Source: Maribacter sp. MJ134 (lineage in GTDB: Bacteria > Bacteroidota > Bacteroidia > Flavobacteriales > Flavobacteriaceae). Taken from it: DNA of 64,000 nt. This document shows positions 7,405-15,979 of this stretch, piece by piece. Where the stretch lies: the NCBI RefSeq assembly GCF_003970695.1, contig NZ_CP034570.1:3720001-3784000 (forward strand). The letters run 5' to 3'. Within the stretch, counting starts at the first letter, position 1, and each line of letters starts with the position of its first letter. The position numbers and the translations under genes were made by a program. Under the pieces are notes generated by a model that was not told the DNA's origin, made no database searches, and saw only the letters and a list, made by a program, of their open reading frames with translations.

Positions 7405-8889
7405 TTAGGCTCGTGCCGTCAAGGACTTAAAGAATACAAAAGAGAATCCCAAGAACAACATAAAGTGAAAGGGGAACAGACCAAAGTCGTTCAACGGTAT
7501 GGCACTATACATCCCAAATAGGAAATAGACCATAAGTGCAAATTCCAAAATCATATTGGGCGATAGTTTTTTAGCCAAATACTTGTTGCCTTTCCAGCTT
7601 TCCGTAAGGTTATTGATATTGAATTTTGGGGTACGTACAAACTCACTTCGCTTGCCCATATGCCCCTCTAGCACGGCAATGGAATTGTGTAACGAAAACC
7701 CTAAGGCTACCGAGAAAAAAGTGAAGAACAGTTTAATGTAGTCCACAAAATTATCAAAACTGCTTCCCTGAATACTTTTATAGGTAAACCAATAGCAGAC
7801 AAAAAGAATAATGGTACTTACGATAAAGAAGCTCGTAGCTTCAAAAACCCATCCTAAATGACCGTACATGTTCTTTATGTAGAGCATGGGTATACTTAAT
7901 AAGGCCACGATAAAAACACAAAGGAACATGGAACTGTTCAACAAGTGCATGACCCCATGAAACTTCGTTTTGAACGGAATATTCTTTGCGGTAATAACGC
8001 TCCAGACCGTTTTTCTAAAGTTCTCCGCACCGCCCTTGTTCCAACGGAACTGTTGCGAACGTGCCGCGCTGATGACCACAGGAAGTTCTGCCGGAGTTTC
8101 TACATCCTCTAAATATTTGAATTTCCAATTTTTTAATTGTGCGCGGTAGCTTAAATCAAGGTCTTCCGTTAAGGTGTCACCTTCCCAGTTACCCGCGTCT
8201 ATAATACAGTCTTTTCTCCAGATACCTGCAGTACCGTTAAAATTGATGAAGTGTCCTTTGGCATTACGCCCTACTTGTTCTAGGGTAAAGTGCGCATCCA
8301 AGGCAAAAGCCTGAATCCTCGTTAGCGTAGAGTACTCTCTGTTGATATGACCCCAGCGTGTTTGTACCACACCTATTTCTTCGTCCTTAAAGTATACCAC
8401 CGTTTTCTTTAGCCAATCTGCCGATGGAAGAAAATCTGCATCGAATATGGCAATAAAATCTCCTTTCGCTATTTTTAGACCTTCCTTTAAAGCACCTGCT
8501 TTAAAACCTGTTCTATTTTCTCGGCGTATGTGCTGAATATCCAGTCCGGTTTCTTTCAGCGCCTTAATGCTTTTTGCCGTGTCGATAACGGAGTCGTCCG
8601 TGGAATCGTCCAACACCTGAATTTCCAATTTACTTTTTGGGTATTCTATTTTTGCGATGTTCTCTAAAAGTCGTTCCATGACATATTCCTCGTTGTAAAC
8701 GGGAAGCTGTATGGTCACGAAGGGAATCTCCTTTGGATCTAGTAAGTTGTATTTGGGAGCGGTCTGGTTTTGTCTTTTCTGACTTAAATAATTCACCAAA
8801 AGATTCAGTTGAGCTAGGCTATAAAAGAAAATCAATAGCAGCGAAATACTGTAAATTGCAATAATGATGTAAGAAATAGTAAGTCCCAT
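7405..8889 (-). CDS. Processive GT2 membrane glycosyltransferase (cellulose-synthase-like)
   Basis: The 494-residue protein has an N-terminal membrane helix, a cytoplasmic GT-A domain and several C-terminal membrane helices, the layout of processive beta-glycosyltransferases. The catalytic set is complete: DDS at 94-96, the DAD triad at 150-152, TED at 241-243 and QQFRW (QxxRW) at 279-283. It probably polymerises or transfers a hexose across the inner membrane, like CslA-type or glucosylceramide-type GT2 enzymes. It is the last gene of a tight operon, one base after the next GT2 gene. A decayed copy of its 3' end lies at 4595-4663, so the present C-terminus may have been supplied by the inserted island. 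Sugar and acceptor unknown. Confidence 0.85.
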   Translation of the reverse strand: MGLTISYIIIAIYSISLLLIFFYSLAQLNLLVNYLSQKRQNQTAPKYNLLDPKEIPFVTIQLPVYNEEYVMERLLENIAKIEYPKSKLEIQVLDDSTDDSVIDTAKSIKALKETGLDIQHIRRENRTGFKAGALKEGLKIAKGDFIAIFDADFLPSADWLKKTVVYFKDEEIGVVQTRWGHINREYSTLTRIQAFALDAHFTLEQVGRNAKGHFINFNGTAGIWRKDCIIDAGNWEGDTLTEDLDLSYRAQLKNWKFKYLEDVETPAELPVVISAARSQQFRWNKGGAENFRKTVWSVITAKNIPFKTKFHGVMHLLNSSMFLCVFIVALLSIPMLYIKNMYGHLGWVFEATSFFIVSTIILFVCYWFTYKSIQGSSFDNFVDYIKLFFTFFSVALGFSLHNSIAVLEGHMGKRSEFVRTPKFNINNLTESWKGNKYLAKKLSPNMILEFALMVYFLFGMYSAIPLNDFGLFPFHFMLFLGFSFVFFKSLTARA

Positions 8890-8890
8890 A

Positions 8891-9580
8891 TTATTTTATA
8901 CTGTATTTAAAAATCCAACCCAATATTTTAATGCCCGCAAATATACTACCTTTTACCGTTCCGGACACCTTTGAAACACCAATTCTTTTCTTGTAACGTA
9001 CTGGTACTTCGGTATATGTCATTTTTTTTCGCAAAACTTTCAATTGCATTTCTACAGTCCACCCATAGGTCTTGTCTTGCATTTCCAATTCCTTGAGCTT
9101 TTCGTATTTAATGGCTCTAAAAGGACCTAAATCCGTAAAATTTGCCCTAAAGAACAGGCGCATCAGAAATGTGGCCAACCAGTTGCCAAAAACCTGTTGC
9201 GGTGTCATGGATCCTTCTTCTCGCAATTTTTTTCTTCTTGCCCCGACTACAAAATCGATATCATCTTCCAAAATTGGGGCCACTACCTTATCCAACTCTT
9301 CAGGATAATCAGAATAGTCTCCATCAATAAATACGATGATATCCGGTTGTTTGGACTGTTGTGCAACATAATCCAGTCCACGGAGGCAGGCATAACCATA
9401 GCCTTTTTGTTCTTCCGTAAGTACCGTTGCTCCAGCGTTTTGTGCATTTTGGATGGTATGGTCCGTAGAATTGTTGTTCACAACAATAATTTCAGCTACG
9501 GATTCAGGAAGCTCGTTAATTACTTTGGCAATAGAATCTGCTTCATTAAAGGCGGGGATAATTACTTTAATTTGGGTCAT
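8891..9580 (-). CDS. GT2 glycosyltransferase, dolichyl-phosphate-mannose-synthase-like
   Basis: The 229-residue protein is a GT-A fold GT2 enzyme that would transfer a nucleotide sugar to a polyprenyl phosphate. It shows the N-terminal VIIPAFNEADSI, the VVNNNSTDHT loop, the DGDYSDYPEE metal-binding acidic motif near residue 95, and a basic C-terminal end without the two membrane helices of longer DPM enzymes. It overlaps the MORN-repeat gene by one base and is one base from the membrane GT2 gene. The pair may act in sequence: a lipid-linked sugar made here could feed the polymerising enzyme. That link is inferred from operon structure. Confidence 0.83.
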   Translation of the reverse strand: MTQIKVIIPAFNEADSIAKVINELPESVAEIIVVNNNSTDHTIQNAQNAGATVLTEEQKGYGYACLRGLDYVAQQSKQPDIIVFIDGDYSDYPEELDKVVAPILEDDIDFVVGARRKKLREEGSMTPQQVFGNWLATFLMRLFFRANFTDLGPFRAIKYEKLKELEMQDKTYGWTVEMQLKVLRKKMTYTEVPVRYKKRIGVSKVSGTVKGSIFAGIKILGWIFKYSIK

Positions 9581-10065
9581 TATTTCAAATCGGATAAACT
9601 GTTCTCTTTGGTAAAAGCGCCAAAGCTAGTCCATTCCTTGATTTTTTTTCCATTGCTATATTTTTCAGCAGAAGTAAGCTTCTCATCACTATATTTAAGA
9701 CAGTACCCATTTTTTACACCTTTGCTCAACTGGCATTTGTGATTAATGCGCCCTTTACTGTCATAAAATAACCACCAATTCACTTTTTCGCCATTTTGGT
9801 AGTGCCCCTCTTGGGTACGTACCCGGTATTCGTCGAAAAAATACCAATAACTATCTCTCTTGCCATATTTATAACTTCCTTGCTCTGCAATTCTTCCATT
9901 TTCATGATAGAATTTCCAATAATCTGTGGGAACGTTATAGCGCAACCACCCTTCCGAAGCTAATTTTCCGTTAGGGTGATAGGTTTTACTATAGGTTTTT
10001 TCCTGTGCGTAGGAAGAACAAACGACCAATAAAAAAACTACTACAATGAATGATTTAGGGGACAT
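9580..10065 (-). CDS. Secreted MORN-variant repeat protein
   Basis: The 161-residue product has a cleavable signal peptide ending near VCSSYAQ and then a run of repeats of the type xYHPNGKLASEG and FYHENGRIAEQG, about 22-24 residues each. This is the MORN-repeat variant often labelled YwqK-family. These repeats form extended beta-hairpin surfaces. The antitoxin label attached to some relatives is not supported here, since no toxin gene is next to it. It lies between the polyferredoxin gene and the GT2 genes in a tight operon, so it may be a periplasmic accessory of that system. Confidence 0.75.
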   Translation of the reverse strand: MSPKSFIVVVFLLVVCSSYAQEKTYSKTYHPNGKLASEGWLRYNVPTDYWKFYHENGRIAEQGSYKYGKRDSYWYFFDEYRVRTQEGHYQNGEKVNWWLFYDSKGRINHKCQLSKGVKNGYCLKYSDEKLTSAEKYSNGKKIKEWTSFGAFTKENSLSDLK

Positions 10066-10069
10066 AGCA

Positions 10070-11650
10070 CTATTTTTTATTTACCAATTCCATCAAATCG
10101 GGGTCATTTCCTAACAGGACTTGTGTTGGATTAATGCGACCTTCTTCCGGACCGTTTTCCAGTTTTAGTACACCACGTGGACATACGGCCGAACAAACTC
10201 CACAGCCCACACAACTAGAACGGACTATATTCTCGCCCTTTTGCGCATAGGCCCTTACATCTATACCCTGTTCGCAGTAGGTAGAACAGTTTCCACAAGA
10301 AATACATTGACCACCATTGGTAGTAATTCTGAAACGTGATTTAAAACGTTGTACAAAACCGAGATAAGCAGCTAAAGGACAACCGAATCTACACCACACC
10401 CTATTTCCAAAAATAGGATAGAAGCCCGTACCGATTACACCGGCGAATACGGAACCTATCAACAAGCTGTAAGTATTTTGTACTCCCGATGTTTTGAAGC
10501 CCAACACGGTGCCCGTTTCTGAAAAGAAGCTGTACAGGGTCATTCCCGTCATGACCAAAGCGAATAACAATACACTGTGAATCAACCAACGTTCAACTTT
10601 CCAAGAAAATAAAGATTTGCTAGAGTGCTGTCTATATGGGTCGCCCAGGGTTTCTGCCAGTCCACCACAACCACAAACCCACGAGCAGTACCATCTTTTT
10701 CCAAAAAAGTATACCATGACAGGAACAATGACCAGGGTAAGGATAATACCCCAGAATAAAATGAACATACCAATACCGCCGCTGTTGATGAGCGATTTTA
10801 GGTTCCACTGAAAGAAGAAATCATAATCTAGCGGGAAGGCATTTTTAAAATCATAATACGGCATTTGAAGTCTTACCATGATTTCAGGAATTAAAAAGGC
10901 GAATACAATCTGAAAAAACAGTACAGAGGTCGTCCGAACTATTTGGTAGATGTTATGACGGTACTTAATGTACATGCGCACGGCCATAACGGTCATAACC
11001 ACACAATACATAAAGCCGTATACAAACCAATGTCCCGCAGGGTTACCGCTAAGGCTTTCACTGATAGGGTCTACCAGATACGTCCAGTTTACCGCATATT
11101 CTGAGCGGAAGTAAAGAATAAGGTAGAAACCTACGAGAAAGATAAACACCAGCCACGCAACCCAACCTTTGTTTGTGCTGCTCTCATGGTAGATACCATC
11201 GTTCTTAATTCCTTTTTGACCTAATAGTACCACATTGGGGAGTATAAAGAGTAAAGCTCCTATAATTCCTAATCCAAAAGTAAGGAACCACATTAATCCC
11301 TTGTTCTCTACAATGAAACCGCTACCCGCTTTTTTTCCAAGTTGGGCAGCCATGTCATGGGGTTTGGTGTAAATGACTTTTTTGTATTCTTTGTTCTTGC
11401 GGTGTTGCGCATTTGCTTTTTCTAAGGCATCGGTGATTATAGGCGCAAAGGCCAACATGCCATCAAAGGATTGATTGACAACATTTTTTTCTAAATCCGA
11501 AATGAACAAATCGCTTTTTATGCCTTTTTCGTTTACGAATTCACTAAAATCGGTACTTGATATCTTGTAGGTTCCTATTACAGGTAATACGGTAAAAATG
11601 GCCAATCCAATCAAAAAAATGACAAGCCCTATATTTTTTATTGTTTTCAT
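10070..11650 (-). CDS. Membrane polyferredoxin (NosR/NapH/CcoG-like 4Fe-4S protein)
   Basis: This 526-residue protein has roughly seven membrane helices. It carries two kinds of cysteine motif. Two are NapH/NosR-type membrane motifs (WYCSWVCGCGG and VWCRFGCPLAAYLG). The other two are 4Fe-4S ferredoxin clusters near the C-terminus (CISCGNCSTYC and CVGCGVCSAVCP). Family members move electrons between the quinone pool or cytoplasm and periplasmic enzymes, or mature copper oxidases. The neighbouring FAD oxidoreductase, 12 bases upstream, could supply electrons. No nos, nap or cco genes are visible, so the acceptor is unknown. The N-terminal 110 residues form a periplasmic domain that I do not recognise. 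Confidence 0.83.
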   Translation of the reverse strand: MKTIKNIGLVIFLIGLAIFTVLPVIGTYKISSTDFSEFVNEKGIKSDLFISDLEKNVVNQSFDGMLAFAPIITDALEKANAQHRKNKEYKKVIYTKPHDMAAQLGKKAGSGFIVENKGLMWFLTFGLGIIGALLFILPNVVLLGQKGIKNDGIYHESSTNKGWVAWLVFIFLVGFYLILYFRSEYAVNWTYLVDPISESLSGNPAGHWFVYGFMYCVVMTVMAVRMYIKYRHNIYQIVRTTSVLFFQIVFAFLIPEIMVRLQMPYYDFKNAFPLDYDFFFQWNLKSLINSGGIGMFILFWGIILTLVIVPVMVYFFGKRWYCSWVCGCGGLAETLGDPYRQHSSKSLFSWKVERWLIHSVLLFALVMTGMTLYSFFSETGTVLGFKTSGVQNTYSLLIGSVFAGVIGTGFYPIFGNRVWCRFGCPLAAYLGFVQRFKSRFRITTNGGQCISCGNCSTYCEQGIDVRAYAQKGENIVRSSCVGCGVCSAVCPRGVLKLENGPEEGRINPTQVLLGNDPDLMELVNKK

Positions 11651-11662
11651 TCTTTCGATGGG

Positions 11663-13009
11663 TTAAGCGTTACTGAAAATTCGTTTCCAACTTTTCTTTT
11701 TTGGGTTTATACTGGTTCCAAATTCCGAGTTGTATTTGGCCACTATCTCACCCTCATATTGTTTGTAGAATTCAGGATCAAAATTCGCATCCTTTAAATA
11801 CTCCATAACATAATCCACGCTCCTTTCTTCGGTAAGCCATTTGTCAAAAATCTCGTGGCGCATGCGTATCCCAAATGTATTTATGCCTAAGAATAATTTA
11901 GACTCTTTATGGAAGGCTACGGTAATGCATATTTTTTCTTTGCTATGGCGCCAATGGAAGTGTTGTTCGTACTCCTTCATTCCCCGTTCGCTAAATACCC
12001 AACCATAGGTTTGGTACTCCACATCTAGAAATTTGGCAGAGTTGAACCAATGTCCCGGTTTGTATTCCGTTGGATTACCGCAAAGTGTTTGCGCTAAAGT
12101 TTCGCCCATCATCCTTCCTGTATACCAAACTGCTTCTATTGGTCTTCTGTTGCCAATAGCCTCGTGCTGTTCGGCACAATCTCCGATAGCATAAACGTTT
12201 TTGGCACTGGTTTCCAGCAAACGGTTCACCTTTACACCTCGTCCTAATTCAATATCGGATTCCTTTAAGAAGTCTATATTAGGAGAAACTCCCGCCGTTA
12301 AGCCTACTACGTCACAGGCAATGGTATCTCCTTTATCCGTTACCACCGCTTTCGCCCTTCCATTTTCGTCGGACAAAATTTCAACAAGATTAGTGCCTAG
12401 GCGTAAATCTATGTGATGTTCCTGTATGTGTTCGTTGATCAAGGCAGATTCACCTGAAGGCAGTACGCCGTTCCAAAAGCTGTCTTCTCGTACCAAGAAA
12501 GTTACGGGTATTTTACGGCTACGGAGCATTTCTGCCATCTCTATGCCTATGAGTCCACCGCCAACGATGACGGCTCTTTTGCAGGTTTCTTTGTCTGGAG
12601 CGAATTTTTCAAGATTATCCAAATCCTGTTTGGAGTAAAGTCCTTGTACACCTTCTAAATCCTGACCTGACCATCCAAATTTATTCGGTTTAGAACCTGT
12701 GGCGATAACCAATTTATCATAATCAATAGCGGTACCATCTGCCAGTTCTACCTTATTTGCACCGGTATGTACGTGCTTTACATAACCTTTAACCAGCTCA
12801 ATTCTATTCTTTTTCCAGAACCAATTTTCGTAAGGTTGGGTGTGCTCAAATTTCATATGCCCCATATAGATATACATGAGAGCCGTACGGGAGAAAAAAT
12901 AGTCCGTTTCGGCAGATATGATAGTAATTTTTTTGTCGGAGAGTTTTCTAATGTGGCGCGCTACGGTTACCCCTGAAATACCGTTGCCGATAATAACAAT
13001 ATGTTCCAT
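11663..13009 (-). CDS. NAD(P)H/FAD-dependent oxidoreductase (rubredoxin-reductase/NirB-N-like)
   Basis: The 448-residue flavoprotein has two Rossmann motifs: IGNGISGV for FAD at about residues 7-14 and VGGGLIGIEMAE for NAD(P)H near 149-160. The second FAD-contact motif AIGDCAE is near 277. This two-dinucleotide fold is shared by rubredoxin reductases, NirB N-terminal domains and NADH oxidases. The protein is predicted cytoplasmic. It is the first gene of the minus-strand operon with the membrane polyferredoxin, suggesting an NAD(P)H-to-membrane electron route. About 120 bases upstream lies a perfect Crp/Fnr-like palindrome. The electron acceptor cannot be deduced. Confidence 0.85.
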   Translation of the reverse strand: MEHIVIIGNGISGVTVARHIRKLSDKKITIISAETDYFFSRTALMYIYMGHMKFEHTQPYENWFWKKNRIELVKGYVKHVHTGANKVELADGTAIDYDKLVIATGSKPNKFGWSGQDLEGVQGLYSKQDLDNLEKFAPDKETCKRAVIVGGGLIGIEMAEMLRSRKIPVTFLVREDSFWNGVLPSGESALINEHIQEHHIDLRLGTNLVEILSDENGRAKAVVTDKGDTIACDVVGLTAGVSPNIDFLKESDIELGRGVKVNRLLETSAKNVYAIGDCAEQHEAIGNRRPIEAVWYTGRMMGETLAQTLCGNPTEYKPGHWFNSAKFLDVEYQTYGWVFSERGMKEYEQHFHWRHSKEKICITVAFHKESKLFLGINTFGIRMRHEIFDKWLTEERSVDYVMEYLKDANFDPEFYKQYEGEIVAKYNSEFGTSINPKKKSWKRIFSNA

Positions 13010-13125
13010 AAATTGGTTTTGTTGGTTGTTGTGTCGTGCTTAAAGATAATAACTTAACAAAGCATCTTTATTTAGAAAGATTATAAATTTTAGAACGGAG
13101 AATTATTTAACAGGTATTCCTGAAC

Positions 13126-13143
13126 ATGACAAAATTTTGTCAT
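13126..13143. promoter_or_regulatory. Perfect 18-bp palindrome, candidate Crp/Fnr-family operator
   Basis: ATGACAAAATTTTGTCAT is a perfect palindrome in the 282-base divergent region between the FAD oxidoreductase operon and the DUF547 gene. The TGAC...GTCA half-sites match the general form of Crp/Fnr-family operators. It could control both directions, in line with the redox genes on the left. No regulator gene is nearby. Confidence 0.55.
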
Positions 13144-13291
13144 AAGATTAGGTAAATTCATCTTGGTCAATATGTTAAGGTATCAATTCTTTAAACTCTT
13201 AAAATATTCATAAAAAACTGATAGTACTGTAGGGATGTTAAAATAGTTTCGACCTAGTGGAAAATGCTAATCAATTTATAAAACAACTAAA

Positions 13292-14011
13292 ATGAAAAAT
13301 ACAATAACCATCCTAAGTATAAGCCTATTTTTCTTGGCCAGTGTCAACGCCCAAGATTTAAATAGCTACTTCGCCAGCACAGATAGTTTCTTAAAAGAAC
13401 ATGTTAAGAACGGTCGTGTAAATTATAAAGCGATAAAAAACAATCCTGATGTCCTAGCGTCACTTTTAGCTAATGCAAAGAAAATTTCTGTTTCCAAGAC
13501 CGATGCAAAGAATTACCAAGCTTTTTGGATAAACACCTACAATTTGTTGGTCATAGATGGTATTGTAAGAAACCATCCATTAAAATCTCCCTTGGACGTC
13601 AACGGGTTCTTTGACAAGAAAAAGCATGAGGTAGGTGGGGAGAACATCACCTTGAACGATATAGAAAATAAATTGCTCAGGGCCAATTTTCCTACCGAAG
13701 CTAGATTTCACTTTGTGCTCGTTTGCGCAGGTTTGGGTTGTCCACCAATAATTAATTCTGCCTACCAACCGTCAACGTTAGATGCGCAGTTGCAAAAGCA
13801 GACAGTAAAGGCACTAAATGATAATAACTTTATCCGTGTTAACAAGAACAAGGTTCAAGTTTCCCAAATATTTGAATGGTATAAGGGTGATTTTGAGCAA
13901 AATGGCTCGGATTTGGTAGACTTTATCAATGCCTACAGAACAGAACAACTTCCGGACAAGAGTAGAGTGTCCTATTATCCATACGATTGGACCTTGAACG
14001 AGGTCAAATAA
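13292..14011 (+). CDS. Secreted DUF547 protein
   Basis: The 239-residue product has a signal peptide (cleavage near SVNAQ) and matches DUF547. Typical features are the NYQAFWINTYNLLVIDGI stretch, ENKLLRANF, and FVLVCAGLGCPPI with conserved cysteines near residue 148. DUF547 proteins are periplasmic or extracellular, and their biochemical role is not established. The core resembles papain/transglutaminase-like folds in some analyses, but I cannot confirm a catalytic triad here. The gene diverges from the redox operon and is followed 30 bases later by an outer-membrane protein gene, so the two are probably co-expressed. Confidence 0.85.
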   Translation: MKNTITILSISLFFLASVNAQDLNSYFASTDSFLKEHVKNGRVNYKAIKNNPDVLASLLANAKKISVSKTDAKNYQAFWINTYNLLVIDGIVRNHPLKSPLDVNGFFDKKKHEVGGENITLNDIENKLLRANFPTEARFHFVLVCAGLGCPPIINSAYQPSTLDAQLQKQTVKALNDNNFIRVNKNKVQVSQIFEWYKGDFEQNGSDLVDFINAYRTEQLPDKSRVSYYPYDWTLNEVK

Positions 14012-14041
14012 AACAATAAATAACAACTTAAATAACTAGTA

Positions 14042-14926
14042 ATGAAATCATTAAAAAGAAATTTATTTCTTGCAGGAACCCTATTGGCTTTTTTTAACGG
14101 AGTTTCGCAAGACAGTTTACAGCAAAAAAGTAATATTCAACAGTACACACCCTCTAAATTAATAGGTAAAGGTCAAGTTGATATCAAATGGTTCAACAAC
14201 CTTTACACGCAAACGGAAAGTACATTTACGGATGGTGAGGAGCCTAGACAATCATTTTTCACTTCTACCTTTGAATTCTATACCGGAGTAGGACGTAACA
14301 ACAGAGTAAATCTAGGTTTTATCGCGAGGTTGCGTTCTAACGTAATTAGTTCACAGAATGATGAAAGGGGTGCTTTAGATGTGTTTAGCTTCAGTGGTGA
14401 CGATAATTCCCGTTCAGGTCTAACGGCTTTTGCCCCATCTATTAAGTTTGTGCCTTTTGCTTCTGTCAGTAATTTTTCAATTCAAAGTTCACTCTTTATA
14501 CCATTGATAGATAATGAAACTGAAAATGGCGTATTCTTGGAGCAGAACGGTTTTGTTTGGCAGAATCGCTTATTTTACGATTACACCTTCCCCGGAAACA
14601 AATGGCAATTATTCACAGAATTGACAACAGAGCTTAATTTCGGAGACCAAGATGAAAGCTTTGCAAATAATAGTTTAAATATAAATCCGGGGGTCTTTAT
14701 CAGTTATTTCCCAAGTTCTAAATTTACGGTTCTTGCTTTAGCCCAACATTCTCAGCGTTTAGATCTAGGAAATGATTTTGCTCAAGATTTTACCGCTGTC
14801 GGCGGAGGTGCTAAATACCAATTGACCAAAGCATTGAATGTGGAAGTTTTATACACCAATTTTGTACGAGGAAGTAATACAGGTCTAGGTGAAACCTTTA
14901 ACATAGGATTACGAGGTATTTTTTAA
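14042..14926 (+). CDS. Putative outer-membrane beta-barrel protein
   Basis: The 294-residue protein has a signal peptide (cleavage after FFNGVSQ) followed by alternating hydrophobic/polar strands rich in aromatic residues. It ends in NIGLRGIF, a terminal phenylalanine that fits outer-membrane barrel insertion. I do not recognise a named family. It lies 30 bases after the DUF547 gene, suggesting a transcription unit linked to the divergent redox operon. A role as porin-like or anchoring barrel is a guess from shape alone. Confidence 0.65.
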   Translation: MKSLKRNLFLAGTLLAFFNGVSQDSLQQKSNIQQYTPSKLIGKGQVDIKWFNNLYTQTESTFTDGEEPRQSFFTSTFEFYTGVGRNNRVNLGFIARLRSNVISSQNDERGALDVFSFSGDDNSRSGLTAFAPSIKFVPFASVSNFSIQSSLFIPLIDNETENGVFLEQNGFVWQNRLFYDYTFPGNKWQLFTELTTELNFGDQDESFANNSLNINPGVFISYFPSSKFTVLALAQHSQRLDLGNDFAQDFTAVGGGAKYQLTKALNVEVLYTNFVRGSNTGLGETFNIGLRGIF

Positions 14927-14951
14927 AATAACCCCTTAAAAAAACTAAATT

Positions 14952-14991
14952 AGGAGTCGTAATATTCTATCATGAGAAAATTAGGACTCCT
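14952..14991 (+). promoter_or_regulatory. Inverted repeat enclosing the GH113 start codon
   Basis: AGGAGTC (14952-14958) and GACTCCT (14985-14991) can form a 7-bp stem whose loop contains the ATG at 14972, with TTTTC after it. It could hide the start codon or be a weak terminator for the genes upstream. It could also be chance. Confidence 0.3.
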
Positions 14992-15979
14992 TTTCATTTG
15001 CTTTATACAATTCTCTTGCACCAGTGATGCTCAGGAGAAAATAAACGGGGTAAGCTTCGTTGCTTCCAGGGATAAGGCTACTCAGGCACAAGTAGACGAG
15101 GTGCTTAATATACATGCCAACAGTGCCGCCGTGATGCCCTTCGGTTTTATGCGGGAAATTGCAAGTCCCGAAATTATTTTTGATACGGATAGGCAATGGT
15201 TCGGAGAAACCAGTGAAGGTGCCAAGCAGTACATAGCGCTCTTACAAAAGAACGGAATAACGGTAATGTTAAAACCTCAAATTTGGGTGTGGAGGGGAGA
15301 GTTTACGGGTACCATAATGATGGAAACCGAAGAAAATTGGAAGAAATTGGAAAACTCTTACGATAAGTTCATTTTGAATTATGCGGCCTTGGCTGAAGAA
15401 ACATCGGTACCTATTCTTTGTATAGGTACGGAACTGGAAAAATTTGTTGAGAGTAGACCGGATTATTGGTTAGGATTGATAAAGAAAGTACGAGCTATCT
15501 ATAAAGGTAAGTTAACCTATGCAGCCAATTGGGACGAGTATAAAAGAACGCCGTTTTGGAAAGAACTGGATTATATAGGGATTGATGCCTATTTTCCCCT
15601 GTCGGATGCAAAGACCCCAACAGTTAAGGGGTTGCAGCAAGGGTGGCAACCATGGAAAGAGAAGATATCGGAGGTATCCTTGGCCAATGATAAACAAGTG
15701 CTTTTTACGGAGTTTGGTTACCGCAGTATGGACTACACTGCCAAAAAACCTTGGATGGTAGACAATAATGAAGACAACGTAAACTTGGTGGCTCAAGCAA
15801 ATGCAAAAGAGGCCATATTCAATGAATTTTGGTCAGAAGATTGGTTCGCCGGTGGGTATGTGTGGAAATGGTTCATAAAACATGACACATCCGGTGGGGC
15901 ATTGGATAACCGGTTTACTCCGCAGAACAAACCGGCGCAAGAGGTCATTGGAAATCATTATAAAGCCTTTAAAAATTGA
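14972..15979 (+). CDS. Lipoprotein glycoside hydrolase, GH113-like
   Basis: The 335-residue lipoprotein has a lipobox (FIQFSC, C16) and a TIM-barrel hydrolase domain of the GH113 (beta-mannanase) type. E154 in IGTELEKF fits the acid/base and E247 in FTEFGYRS the nucleophile. Other marks are the KPQIWVWRG barrel strand, the NWDEY loop and the GGYVWKWF aromatic strand near the C-terminus. It should sit on a membrane surface and cleave a beta-mannose-containing or related glycan. Its proximity to GT2 genes may mean trimming of an endogenous polymer rather than feeding. No SusC/SusD genes are nearby. Confidence 0.82.
   Translation: MRKLGLLFICFIQFSCTSDAQEKINGVSFVASRDKATQAQVDEVLNIHANSAAVMPFGFMREIASPEIIFDTDRQWFGETSEGAKQYIALLQKNGITVMLKPQIWVWRGEFTGTIMMETEENWKKLENSYDKFILNYAALAEETSVPILCIGTELEKFVESRPDYWLGLIKKVRAIYKGKLTYAANWDEYKRTPFWKELDYIGIDAYFPLSDAKTPTVKGLQQGWQPWKEKISEVSLANDKQVLFTEFGYRSMDYTAKKPWMVDNNEDNVNLVAQANAKEAIFNEFWSEDWFAGGYVWKWFIKHDTSGGALDNRFTPQNKPAQEVIGNHYKAFKN

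Noticed and set aside
9580..10065. Antitoxin of a YwqK-type toxin-antitoxin pair
   Set aside because: The product is secreted and no toxin gene is adjacent; the antitoxin label is inherited from database naming.
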